From contig NZ_BMEV01000001.1 of the NCBI RefSeq assembly GCF_014637175.1, positions 1-64,000 of the forward strand: DNA of 64,000 bases. Reading direction: 5' to 3'. The stretch comes from Compostibacillus humi. GTDB taxonomy: Bacteria; Bacillota; Bacilli; Bacillales; Amphibacillaceae. The translations under genes and the position numbers were made by a program. Under the pieces are notes generated by a model. That model saw nothing but the letters and a program-made list of their open reading frames with translations, was not told where the DNA came from and ran no database searches. How positions within the stretch are numbered: position 1 is the first letter of the stretch; each line of letters begins with the position of its first letter. Of this stretch, positions 43,507 through 51,428 are shown piece by piece.

Positions 43507-44790
43507 TTATCCTTCAATTCCACACGCTTCTGCCACCAATTCTACTATATGCACGACTTCGATTTGGTCCGACAATCCTTCTCTCTCGACGCCGAGCTTC
43601 ATCTGCAAATGGCAGCCCGGGTTCGTCGTAACGATTATTTCAGGCTTTCGTGCTGCCGCTTGTACATGGTGCATCTTTTCGTCCAAAATTTCCATGGAAG
43701 CTTCATAGTTTACGAGATTATAGATTCCTGCTGAGCCGCAGCACATATTTTTCATCGGCAGCTCCACATACGTAATTCCCGGAACCGATTGGAGAAGGGT
43801 AAGCGGCTCGTTTATGCACCGCTGGACATTTGTCATATGGCAGGAAGGCTGGTAAGTGACAGTTTTATTCACTTCCCGCGTAAACGGCAATTCCAGTTCA
43901 GACAAGAGTACACTAATATCGACGTTTTTATCGGCAAAGGCTTGTGCCCGTTCTTTCCAATCCGGGTCATCCTCCAACAGCCTGCCGTATTCCACGAGCA
44001 TCGCCCCGCAGCCGCCTATGCTGTTGACGATAAAATCAAAATCATATTTTTCAAAGGCGGCGATGTTTTCCTTCGCCAGTTTTTTGGCAATGTCTTTAGC
44101 CCCGGCATGGCTTTGCAGCGCCCCGCAGCAAGTCTGTTCAGGAATGACGGCAACATCACAACCGGCCGCCTGCAACAGCTTGATGCTTTTCGTATTGATC
44201 GAGTGAAACATGGCATCCATGACGCATCCGACAAAAAATCCGACCCGATAAACCGGCTTTTGTGCCGGGTAAAAATGTTCCCATTTGTTTCGCTTTCTTT
44301 GCGGCAAAATTTTTTCGAAGGACCGGAGCCGCTCCGGCAAAATCTTTACTGCCCCCGTCTTTTGCGCCGCTTTTTGCAATCCGGATTTTTGATACAGGGA
44401 AAGTCCCGCTCCTGCCGTTTTCAGCGCCGTCTTATTCGATAGGCTCCCAAACACAAATTCCTGAAACAGCTTTGCCCGCTTCGATTTTTCTTCGTACAAT
44501 ACTTCTTTTGCCGACTCCAAAATTTTTCCGTATTGGACGCCGGACGGACAGACGACTTCACATGCCCGGCAGCCGAGACAGAGATTGATCGGCCCTTCCA
44601 GCTCGTCATAAGTAATCTTTCCTTCAGCTGCCATTTTCACCAAATTAATTCTTCCCCGGGGGGACTGGGTTTCTTTTTTCATCGTGACGTACGTCGGGCA
44701 GGCGGGCAAACAGTAGCCGCACTGGACACAGTCAAAGGTTTCCGCATAGGCAAAGGACAGAGCACTTCGTTCGGTTAATTGCTGGACCAA
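43507..44790 (-). CDS. glcF: (Fe-S)-binding subunit of glycolate oxidase-like complex (GlcF)
   Basis: 427 residues. Two ferredoxin-type 4Fe-4S motifs, CVQCGYCLPACPTY (~21) and CLGCRACEVVCPSG (~70), followed by two CCG-type cysteine-rich domains (TCCGALQSHAG ~220; MCCGSAGIYN ~350). Passes electrons from the FAD subunit encoded just upstream (GlcD) to the respiratory chain. No GlcE lies beside it, so the complex is the two-subunit form. Substrate: glycolate or another 2-hydroxyacid such as D-lactate. Confidence 0.92.
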   Translation of the reverse strand: MVQQLTERSALSFAYAETFDCVQCGYCLPACPTYVTMKKETQSPRGRINLVKMAAEGKITYDELEGPINLCLGCRACEVVCPSGVQYGKILESAKEVLYEEKSKRAKLFQEFVFGSLSNKTALKTAGAGLSLYQKSGLQKAAQKTGAVKILPERLRSFEKILPQRKRNKWEHFYPAQKPVYRVGFFVGCVMDAMFHSINTKSIKLLQAAGCDVAVIPEQTCCGALQSHAGAKDIAKKLAKENIAAFEKYDFDFIVNSIGGCGAMLVEYGRLLEDDPDWKERAQAFADKNVDISVLLSELELPFTREVNKTVTYQPSCHMTNVQRCINEPLTLLQSVPGITYVELPMKNMCCGSAGIYNLVNYEASMEILDEKMHHVQAAARKPEIIVTTNPGCHLQMKLGVEREGLSDQIEVVHIVELVAEACGIEG

Positions 44791-44835
44791 GAGAACACGC
44801 CTCCTTTCCGGACAAGAAGCTGCACCATCATTCTT

Positions 44836-46251
44836 TTAGTCATCGGTGAGCACCAGCCTTTGTCCCGGTTCCGGGAAAATTTTGCCCGGGTTTAAAATAT
44901 TTTTCGGATCCCAGCTTTGCTTAATCCGCTTCATCATCTCCACGCCTGCTGCTCCGAGCTCCATCTCCATAAAGGGAGCTTTCAATGTGCCGATGCCGTG
45001 TTCGCCGGACAGAGTTCCTCCCAGTTCCACGGCTGCTTCAAAGATTTCTCCTACCGCCTGCTCCACCCGCCGCATTTCTTCCTTATCCCGTTTATCGGCA
45101 ATAATATTCGGATGGAGATTTCCGTCGCCGGCGTGTCCAAAAACGACGAGGTCGATATCGTATTTTTTCCGGATTTCTTTCAGCCGCTGGAACATATGGG
45201 GAATTTTGCTCCGGGGGACGGTGGCATCTTCGGAAATTTTCGTCGGCTTATGGCGCACAATGGCCGGAGAAACGAGTTTGCGGGCCCGCCACAATTGGGC
45301 CGCCTCTTCCTCGGTTTTTGCCCGTATTACTTCCGTTGCTCCCGTTTCCCGGCATACGTCCTCCACTTTTAATATTTCATCGTGAATCGCCTGGGGATGG
45401 CCGTCCAATTCAATTAAGATCAGAGCCTCCACGTCCGTCGGCAAGCCTTGCGGTTCATAGGCTTCCACTGCTTCAATGCATGCCTTATCCATCATCTCCA
45501 ATTTTGCCGGAATAATCCCGGCACGGAGAATATTGGAAATCGCCTGGCCCGCAGCGACGAGATCGGCGAATAATGCCATTAACGTAGCCGTCGCTTCCGG
45601 TTTCGGATGCAGTTTTAAAATCGCCTCGGTAATAATGCCAAGGGTTCCTTCCGAGCCAACGATGAGCTTCGTTAAATCATAGCCGGTCACGTTTTTTACC
45701 GTTCTTCCCCCGGTGCGGATTACTTCTCCTTCCGGGGTTACTACCTCGAGCCCTAGGACATAATCCTTCGTCACCCCGTATTTCAGTCCCCTTGGCCCGC
45801 CGGAATTTTCCGCCAAGTTTCCGGCGATCGTCGATACGTTGGAACTGCTCGGGTCCGGCGGATATATCAAACCTTCCTTTAGGGCAGCATTGTTAATGTC
45901 CGCAGTAAGCACTCCCGGGGCAACAATTGCCATCATATCTTCCGGGTAAATTTCCAGTTTGTCGTTCCATTGGGAAAAATCGAGCACAATTCCGCCTTTG
46001 ACAGGAAGGGGACCGCCGCTTAAACTCGTACCCTGGCCCCTTGGATAGACAGGGATTTCGTATTGATTGGCAAGCTTCATGATGTTGGACACTTCCTCTG
46101 TTGCCTTTGGCTGCACGACTGCTTCCGGCAAATACGTGCCAAAGGAAGCATCATAGGAATAGCTGTATAAATCGGCCCGGTCAGTAAATATGCGGGTTTC
46201 ATCCGGAATAATCTGCATTAACGCTTCCAGCCACAGTTCCGTACTGTTCAT
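44836..46251 (-). CDS. glcD: FAD-linked 2-hydroxyacid oxidase subunit (GlcD)
   Basis: 471 residues. FAD_binding_4 domain with PVYPRGQGTSLSGGPLPVKGGIVLD (~70-95) and the PDPSSSNVSTIAGNLAENSGGPRGLKYGVTKDYVLG region, and the FAD-oxidase C domain with FGHAGDGNLHPNI and LSGEHGIGTLK. Oxidises glycolate or D-lactate-like acids. Start 46251 is chosen because AAGGAGG precedes it and it overlaps the regulator stop codon as ATGA; longer forms would run into the regulator gene. Confidence 0.92.
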   Translation of the reverse strand: MNSTELWLEALMQIIPDETRIFTDRADLYSYSYDASFGTYLPEAVVQPKATEEVSNIMKLANQYEIPVYPRGQGTSLSGGPLPVKGGIVLDFSQWNDKLEIYPEDMMAIVAPGVLTADINNAALKEGLIYPPDPSSSNVSTIAGNLAENSGGPRGLKYGVTKDYVLGLEVVTPEGEVIRTGGRTVKNVTGYDLTKLIVGSEGTLGIITEAILKLHPKPEATATLMALFADLVAAGQAISNILRAGIIPAKLEMMDKACIEAVEAYEPQGLPTDVEALILIELDGHPQAIHDEILKVEDVCRETGATEVIRAKTEEEAAQLWRARKLVSPAIVRHKPTKISEDATVPRSKIPHMFQRLKEIRKKYDIDLVVFGHAGDGNLHPNIIADKRDKEEMRRVEQAVGEIFEAAVELGGTLSGEHGIGTLKAPFMEMELGAAGVEMMKRIKQSWDPKNILNPGKIFPEPGQRLVLTDD

Positions 46252-46967
46252 TGCTCTTTGCCTCCTTTTTTCAGCAGACGCACCTTTATTCCTTGATGGT
46301 GCTCCCACATCGCTTTTCTCGCCTCTTCCGGCTGATGATGAATAATCGCCTCGTAAATTTTTTCATGTTCCTTGACGACCTGCTCGTTGAGCTGGTCATG
46401 CTGAATGGAGAAGTTGCGAATCTCCGTAACACTGTCCATCATTTTGTCCGATACAAGATTCATCACTTCCAGCATTAACGGGTTGTTCGCCGCCTCAACG
46501 ATCGTGTAATGAAACTGGAAATCCTCTTCGGTAGCCACCTCCGCCTTTTTTTCCTTTTCTACCAGTTTTTCGTAAATGGCGGTTAATTTCATTTTCTGTT
46601 CTTCCGTAATGCGGATGGCAGCATAAAAGGCCGCATCTCCTTCGATGGCCTGGCGCAGCTCAATTAAGTCGTCCAGCTTCTCCTCTTTTTCATCGAGAAT
46701 CATGGAAAACTTCAGCAGCAAGCTTCTTTCCGATTCTTCCCTTACAAACATGCCTACGCCGGGACGGACATCGATCACCCCGGTCGATTCGAGAACCGTC
46801 ATCGCTTCTTTGATTGAAGTCCGGGATACGCCGAGGGTTTCCGCAAGCGTCCTCTCCGACGGCAGCTTCTCTCCCGGCAAGATTTCTCCCTGTTCGATTG
46901 CTTGTTTAATTTGCTGAATGACCGCTTGGTAAACCCGCTCCCGCTTTTCAATCGGTTTCAGTCTCAT
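46248..46967 (-). CDS. GntR-family regulator (FadR/LldR-like) of the glcDF operon
   Basis: 239 residues. Winged helix with LPGEKLPSERTLAETLGVSRTSIKEAMTVLESTGVIDVRPGVGMFV (~32-78) and an FCD domain with the E..FH..I..A..N metal-binding pattern (DFQFHYTIVEAANNPLM, ~148). LldR/GlcC-type members respond to lactate or glycolate. First gene of the operon, ATGA-coupled to glcD; its promoter contains a CTGGACAGTCCAG palindrome, pointing to autoregulation. Confidence 0.92.
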   Translation of the reverse strand: MRLKPIEKRERVYQAVIQQIKQAIEQGEILPGEKLPSERTLAETLGVSRTSIKEAMTVLESTGVIDVRPGVGMFVREESERSLLLKFSMILDEKEEKLDDLIELRQAIEGDAAFYAAIRITEEQKMKLTAIYEKLVEKEKKAEVATEEDFQFHYTIVEAANNPLMLEVMNLVSDKMMDSVTEIRNFSIQHDQLNEQVVKEHEKIYEAIIHHQPEEARKAMWEHHQGIKVRLLKKGGKEQ

Positions 46968-47017
46968 GCCTGATCCTCCAATGTTTTATTTTGGAATTGT
47001 TCGACTAATTTGAATAT

Positions 47018-47047
47018 AGTATAGCACTGGCCTGCTGGACAGTCCAG
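47018..47047 (-). promoter_or_regulatory. promoter and operator of the gntR-glcDF operon
   Basis: On the complement: TGGACT (47041-47046), 17-bp spacer, TATACT (47018-47023). The perfect palindrome CTGGACAGTCCAG (47035-47047) covers the -35. A repressor bound here would exclude RNA polymerase; the FadR-type regulator is the first gene transcribed from it. Confidence 0.75.
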
Positions 47048-47229
47048 TAGTTTTATATATTAATCTGCAAAAAGCGTTTGGGACTAAATCCAAGGGCGAA
47101 GAATCGAAATAGCCTTATGACACGAGGTGTGCACTCTTAACGAATCATGAACTAAGGAAAGGAACGATCCGATGCTTGCCAAGCCCTGTTTGCATAGTAT
47201 AAAACAGCAAGGAAAAAAAAGGGGATACA

Positions 47230-47447
47230 GTGAGCATACACAAATACGACAATAATGCGGGAGATATTATCCAATTGATTGGACAGCGGTTTAATGTATC
47301 AGGATACTTATTGGGCAAATCATTTCATTTAAACAAGGTAAGCTGGATAAAATCCAGGAAGAGATGGAGAAACAGCAGCAGGAACAGATTGATGATTTGC
47401 AGCAAATATTGAAGTTACAGGAACAAATACAAAAAGATGCGAAATAA
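47230..47447 (+). pseudogene. small gene with probable frameshift (coiled-coil C-terminus)
   Basis: GTG at 47230 follows AAGGGGATACA and opens a frame reading SIHKYDNNAGDIIQLIGQRF ... GYLLGK. Near 47315-47335 coding character moves to another frame: SFKQGKLDKIQEEMEKQQQE continuing to a QIQKDAK end and TAA at 47445-47447. The second part is a Glu/Gln/Lys-rich coiled coil and has no start of its own (a stop lies shortly upstream in its frame). One lost or gained base would join the two. Product not recognised. Confidence 0.4.
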
Positions 47448-47502
47448 GGTGTTGGCACCGCCCGGCGAATAATGGGAAGTTCGATTTTTTTCATAAAGCC
47501 AA

Positions 47503-47527
47503 AAAAGGAGCATTGCTGCTCCTTTTA
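47503..47527. terminator. bidirectional terminator between small gene and ALDH gene
   Basis: AAAAGGAGCA (from 47503) and TGCTCCTTTT (to 47526) form a 10-bp stem with a TTGC loop, with A-runs and T-runs on both sides. It overlaps the ALDH stop codon. Confidence 0.85.
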
Positions 47528-48970
47528 TATGCCGTATTTGACGGCGACGTTTTTCACTTGGGTGTAGTTATATAGGGCGATAAAGCCTTTCTCCCGGCCG
47601 AATCCGCTCTTCTTGTAGCCGCCGAATGGCATTTGAATGCCTCCGCCGGCACCGTAATTATTGACAAACACCTGTCCGGCATCGATGCGGCTAGCAAGGT
47701 AATGGGCTTTATCAATATTTTTCGTCCAAACGCCGGCAACTAGCCCATATTCTGTGCTATTCGCAAGCTCCAGCGCTTCATCTGTCGTTTCAAACGTAAA
47801 CACGGTCATGACCGGGCCAAAAATCTCTTCCTGGGCCAGCCGGCTTTCCGGATTCACGTTATCAATAATCGTCGGCTCAATGTAAAAGCCGCCTTCGCTT
47901 CCTTCGATAGTTACCTGTTTTCCGCCAGCAACAATCTCCGCTTCCTCTTTTGCCAGTTCAATAAACTCCATCACCCGGCGGAATTGCTTTTCGTTTAATA
48001 TCGGACCGATATCTTTGTCTTCGAGACCTGGGCCGATAGTAAGCTGTGCGAATCTTTCCTTCAGCTTCGCTAGGAATCCCTCTTTAAAGGATGCCTCCAC
48101 CAGCAGACGGGATCCGGCGGAGCAAGTTTGACCCGCATTTTGGATAATGGCTCGGACAACCCCTTCCAGCGTCTGCTCGATATCACAATCGGCAAAGACG
48201 ATATTCGGCGATTTTCCGCCTAATTCCAAGGTGACCGGCACCACATTGGCGGCGGCTGCCTGGGCCACGGCAATTCCCGTTTGGACAGAGCCGGTAAAGG
48301 TGACGTGATTCACCCCGGGATGGGAAGAAAGGGCTGCTCCCGCTTCGTATCCATAGCCGGTAACATGGTTAAACACGCCCTTTGGCAAGCCAAGCTCATC
48401 GAAATACTCCGTCAGCTTCATCGCCGTCATCGGCGTATCTTCCGCACTTTTCACCACAACCGTATTTCCCGTCGCAATAGCCGCTGCCACACTGCGGGAA
48501 ATAATTTGAATCGGATAATTCCACGGGACGATATGGGCGGTCACTCCAATCGGTTCCCGGACGACAAAGTCGAGAAGGCCGTCTTCAATCGGAATCGTAT
48601 CTCCCATTAATTTATCTGCGGCACCGCCATAAAACCGGAAATAGCGGATAGCCGCATCAACGTCTGCATAGCCTTGTTTTAACGGTTTTCCGACGTCAAG
48701 AGATTCCAGTTTGGCCAGTTCATCCCGATTGGCCTCCAATTTATCCGCAATTGCTTGCAGCAAGTCTCCCCGTTCATGGGGTTTTACTTTGCGCCACGCT
48801 TCACTGCGGAACGCTTTTTGAGCCGCCTGTACCGCCTCATCCACATCTTCCTTTGTACCCCGAGGAATTGTTGCTATCACTTCCCCGTTGGACGGATTTT
48901 TTACGTCAATCCGCTGACCGGACAAACTATCCTTCCATTCCCCGCCGATATACATTTGCAAATTTTTCAT
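47525..48970 (-). CDS. NAD(P)-dependent aldehyde dehydrogenase
   Basis: 481 residues, complete ALDH fold. VPWNYPIQI (~148), catalytic Glu in LELGGKSPNIVF (~250), catalytic Cys in NAGQTCSAGSR (~285), EEIFGPVMTVF (~385). Resembles betaine/glycolaldehyde/gamma-aminobutyraldehyde-type ALDHs, substrate unclear. The neighbouring SDR gene (114 bp upstream) could produce its aldehyde from an alcohol or diol. Its stop lies in a strong terminator. Confidence 0.92.
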   Translation of the reverse strand: MKNLQMYIGGEWKDSLSGQRIDVKNPSNGEVIATIPRGTKEDVDEAVQAAQKAFRSEAWRKVKPHERGDLLQAIADKLEANRDELAKLESLDVGKPLKQGYADVDAAIRYFRFYGGAADKLMGDTIPIEDGLLDFVVREPIGVTAHIVPWNYPIQIISRSVAAAIATGNTVVVKSAEDTPMTAMKLTEYFDELGLPKGVFNHVTGYGYEAGAALSSHPGVNHVTFTGSVQTGIAVAQAAAANVVPVTLELGGKSPNIVFADCDIEQTLEGVVRAIIQNAGQTCSAGSRLLVEASFKEGFLAKLKERFAQLTIGPGLEDKDIGPILNEKQFRRVMEFIELAKEEAEIVAGGKQVTIEGSEGGFYIEPTIIDNVNPESRLAQEEIFGPVMTVFTFETTDEALELANSTEYGLVAGVWTKNIDKAHYLASRIDAGQVFVNNYGAGGGIQMPFGGYKKSGFGREKGFIALYNYTQVKNVAVKYGI

Positions 48971-49084
48971 TACTTCCTCCCCTTCCTTGTTGTTTGATGG
49001 CTGCTGGACATTTCAGCTACAGCGCTGCTTTAAAGGTACACTGCGCAGGTAAAAAATTTTCCTACCCAGTGCGAAAAACGAACA

Positions 49085-49843
49085 TTATATATTTCTTCCT
49101 CCGTCTACATGCAATACTGCTCCGGTAATCATTTCCGCCTCATCCGAAAGCAGAAATTTTACCGAACGGGCAATGTCCTCCGGCTGAATGAGTCTTCCAA
49201 GGGGAACGCTGCTCTCAAAAACTTCTTTTCTTGTCGATTGGACGTCGCCCCCGGCCTTCGTAAATTTGGCCAGCATGCTCGTATCCGCCGGTCCGGGATG
49301 GAGAACGTTGGCGTTAATGTGATGCTCAGCCAACTCCAATGCAAGGGCTTTCGTAAAGGATTCTACCGCGCCTTTCGATGCAACGTAAGACTGGAGCCCC
49401 GGCCTTGGTCTGGTGGCAGCGACGGAACCGATGTTGACGATTTTCCCTCGTTTTTGCTTTTTCATATATTTCGCTGCTTCCCGGCAGGTGAGAAATACCA
49501 TTTTCATGTTAACGTTCATAATTAGATCGTACTGCTCAAGGGAAACTTCATCGATCGGGGCCGCACTTTGGGCAATGCCGGCAATGTTTGCCAGCCCGTC
49601 GATCGATCCGAACTTCTGATGGGCCTTTTGGAAAACTTCCGTTACAGTATGTTCATCTACTAGATTTCCCGCAAAACTTAGGAAGTTTTTAAAGCTTTGG
49701 TACGTTTCAAGGGAATCAGTGTTTAAATCACATGCGACAACATTTGCTCCTGCTTTCAGCAACATATCAACTGTTGCCCTTCCCATCCCTCCGGCTGCCC
49801 CGGTTACGACGATTGTCTTATTTTCTAATGACATAGTGTTCAT
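49085..49843 (-). CDS. short-chain dehydrogenase/reductase (SDR)
   Basis: 252 residues, classical SDR. Cofactor loop VVTGAAGGMGRATVD (~12-26), NIAGIAQSA (~90, for NNAG), catalytic YVASK (Tyr ~158, Lys ~162), and HPGPADTSM. The Asp after beta-2 (VVACDLNTDS) predicts NAD(H). Substrate unknown; the pair with ALDH suggests oxidation of an alcohol to an acid. Two starts (49843 and 49834) are possible; the upstream repeat array separates it from the next gene. Confidence 0.9.
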   Translation of the reverse strand: MNTMSLENKTIVVTGAAGGMGRATVDMLLKAGANVVACDLNTDSLETYQSFKNFLSFAGNLVDEHTVTEVFQKAHQKFGSIDGLANIAGIAQSAAPIDEVSLEQYDLIMNVNMKMVFLTCREAAKYMKKQKRGKIVNIGSVAATRPRPGLQSYVASKGAVESFTKALALELAEHHINANVLHPGPADTSMLAKFTKAGGDVQSTRKEVFESSVPLGRLIQPEDIARSVKFLLSDEAEMITGAVLHVDGGRNI

Positions 49844-49885
49844 CTTCCCCTTTCTTTATGGTAGACACAGGTTGTGGATTTTGAA

Positions 49886-50188
49886 TTCGGCGATTCAAGC
49901 TTTCTTATCAGCGAAAACTCAATGTTTTCAGCGTAAATTGGGATTTTTCTAACGATTTGTTGCAGGGATTCGGCGGTTCTCTCAAATTCAGCGATTCTCG
50001 TCATTTATTCGGTGCTATTCCCAAAATATTCGGCGATACTTCCGATTATTCTAACGCTCTGGATCGGAATTCAGCGATTCTCTTATATTCAGCGCTTCTT
50101 TCGATTTTTTCAGCGATAACTCAAATATTTCAGCGATAATCCTGATTATTTGAACGGACCGTTGGAAAAATTCAGCGGTCCTAGGCGG
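49886..50188. repeat. higher-order tandem repeat: three ~101-bp units, each of five ~20-bp subunits
   Basis: Fifteen degenerate subunits beginning TTCAGCGAT/TTCGGCGAT start at 49886, 49907, 49927, 49947, 49969, 49987, 50008, 50029, 50049, 50070, 50088, 50109, 50129, 50149 and 50171. Spacing is 18-22 bp in the order 21,20,20,22,18 / 21,21,20,21,18 / 21,20,20,22, so the pattern repeats every 101 bp (49886, 49987, 50088). Subunits 4, 9 and 14 share a variant core (TTCTAACG, TTCTAACG, TTTGAACG). Spacing of about two helical turns suggests protein binding or DNA curvature. It fills the 391-bp gap between two leftward genes; no long open frame with coding texture was found there. Confidence 0.75.
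50156..50181 (-). terminator. hairpin at the edge of the repeat array
   Basis: GGACCG (50156-50161) pairs with CGGTCC (50176-50181), inside the last two repeat subunits. It lies just after the dehydrogenase stop codon (50235, leftward) and may act as a weak terminator, though it has no clean U-run. Confidence 0.4.
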
Positions 50189-50234
50189 GCAAATCTCTAA
50201 CATACGAGCCTAGCATGTTTTAACGGAAAAACGC

Positions 50235-51293
50235 TTACCCTAGTTTTCGAATAATGGCATCGCCCATTTCCTCGGTCGTTGCATTGCCTCCCATATCCGG
50301 AGTTTGCACTTGTTTTTCCTCTAATACTGCTTCGATGGCAGCGAGGATTTCCTCATATAAGTCGCGGCGGCCAAAATGCTCCAGCATTAATGCGGCAGAC
50401 CAAATTTGCGCAATCGGGTTGGCGATATTTTTTCCGGCAATATCCGGCGCTGAACCGTGGACCGCTTCAAACATGGAAGGATATTCTCTCGTCGGGTTAA
50501 TGTTTCCGGACGGAGCAAAGCCAAGCCCGCCGACAATGGCAGAGCCTAAATCGGATAAAATATCCCCAAATAAATTGGACGCCAGGACTACTTGGAAATC
50601 TTCAGGCCGCTGGACAAAATAGGCGGCAATCGCATCGATATAATACCGTTCGTAATCAATGTCCGAGTATTTTGCTGCCACCTCTTCGACGATGCGGTCC
50701 CAAAAGGTCATCGTATGAATAATCGCATTGGATTTTGTAGCATTCGTCACCTTCGTATAATTGTTTTCCCGGGCGTACTGATAGGCAAATTCGGCAATTT
50801 GGGTGACTCCTTTTCTAGTCATGATCGTATTTTGAACTGCCATTTCCCGGTCCTCGCCGGCAAACATCGATCCGCCAATGTTGGAGTATTCTCCTTCCCC
50901 GTTTTCCCGGATGATGACAAAGTCAATCGGCTTGTCATTTTTTAATGGACTTTCGATTCCTTTTAACCGTTTTACCGGACGGAAGTTGACAAATTGCTGG
51001 AACTGTTTCCGAATCGGCATGATAAGCTGCCAAATCGAAATTTGATCCGGAACCCGGGCATCTCCAATCGCTCCAAAGAGGATGCTGTCAAAAGATTGAA
51101 GCTGCTCCAGCCCGTCTTCCGGCATCATTTGCTGGTGCTGCAAATAATATTCGCTGTTCCACGGAAATTCCGTAAATGTAAAGGAAATGGAAGAATCGAG
51201 GCGTTCCAATGCTTTGAGCACTTTCACCGCTTCTTTCGTCACTTCCGGACCGATCCCGTCCCCGGGCAATACTGCAATATTATATGTAGACAT
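50235..51293 (-). CDS. tartrate dehydrogenase/D-malate dehydrogenase-like (TtuC/DmlA family)
   Basis: 352 residues of the isocitrate/isopropylmalate dehydrogenase superfamily. IAVLPGDGIGPEVTKEAVKVL (~6), IIRENGEGEYSNIGG (~135), catalytic Lys/Tyr regions, ASNLFGDILSDLGSAIVGGLGFAPSGNIN (~240-270) with the metal-binding Asp pair, and EAVHGSAPDIAGKNIANP. The REN.EGEYS loop and length fit TtuC/YcsA/DmlA rather than LeuB or Icd. Oxidatively decarboxylates D-malate, tartrate or similar. ATG 51293 has AGAAAGGAGCAAAACGT. It follows a DctPQM TRAP system, a likely source of its substrate. Confidence 0.9.
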   Translation of the reverse strand: MSTYNIAVLPGDGIGPEVTKEAVKVLKALERLDSSISFTFTEFPWNSEYYLQHQQMMPEDGLEQLQSFDSILFGAIGDARVPDQISIWQLIMPIRKQFQQFVNFRPVKRLKGIESPLKNDKPIDFVIIRENGEGEYSNIGGSMFAGEDREMAVQNTIMTRKGVTQIAEFAYQYARENNYTKVTNATKSNAIIHTMTFWDRIVEEVAAKYSDIDYERYYIDAIAAYFVQRPEDFQVVLASNLFGDILSDLGSAIVGGLGFAPSGNINPTREYPSMFEAVHGSAPDIAGKNIANPIAQIWSAALMLEHFGRRDLYEEILAAIEAVLEEKQVQTPDMGGNATTEEMGDAIIRKLG

Positions 51294-51385
51294 ACGTTTT
51301 GCTCCTTTCTGTTGATAGCGCCCGGCACCCGCTGAAGGCGCCCGGCATCGGTGACACATTTGACATTTTTCGACAAATATAAAGC

Positions 51386-51402
51386 CGCCGGCCGTACCGG
51401 CG
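51386..51402 (-). terminator. short G+C hairpin between dctM and the dehydrogenase gene
   Basis: CGCCGG (51386-51391) pairs with CCGGCG (51397-51402); the complement continues GGCTTTATATTTG. Possibly a leaky terminator separating transporter and enzyme expression. Confidence 0.4.
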
Positions 51403-51428
51403 CAATTATAGCACAGTGCTGTCCGTGT

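Noticed and set aside
49886-50188. Repeat array as a CRISPR
   Set aside because: Units are about 20 bp, degenerate and contiguous, with no unique spacers of constant length and no cas genes.
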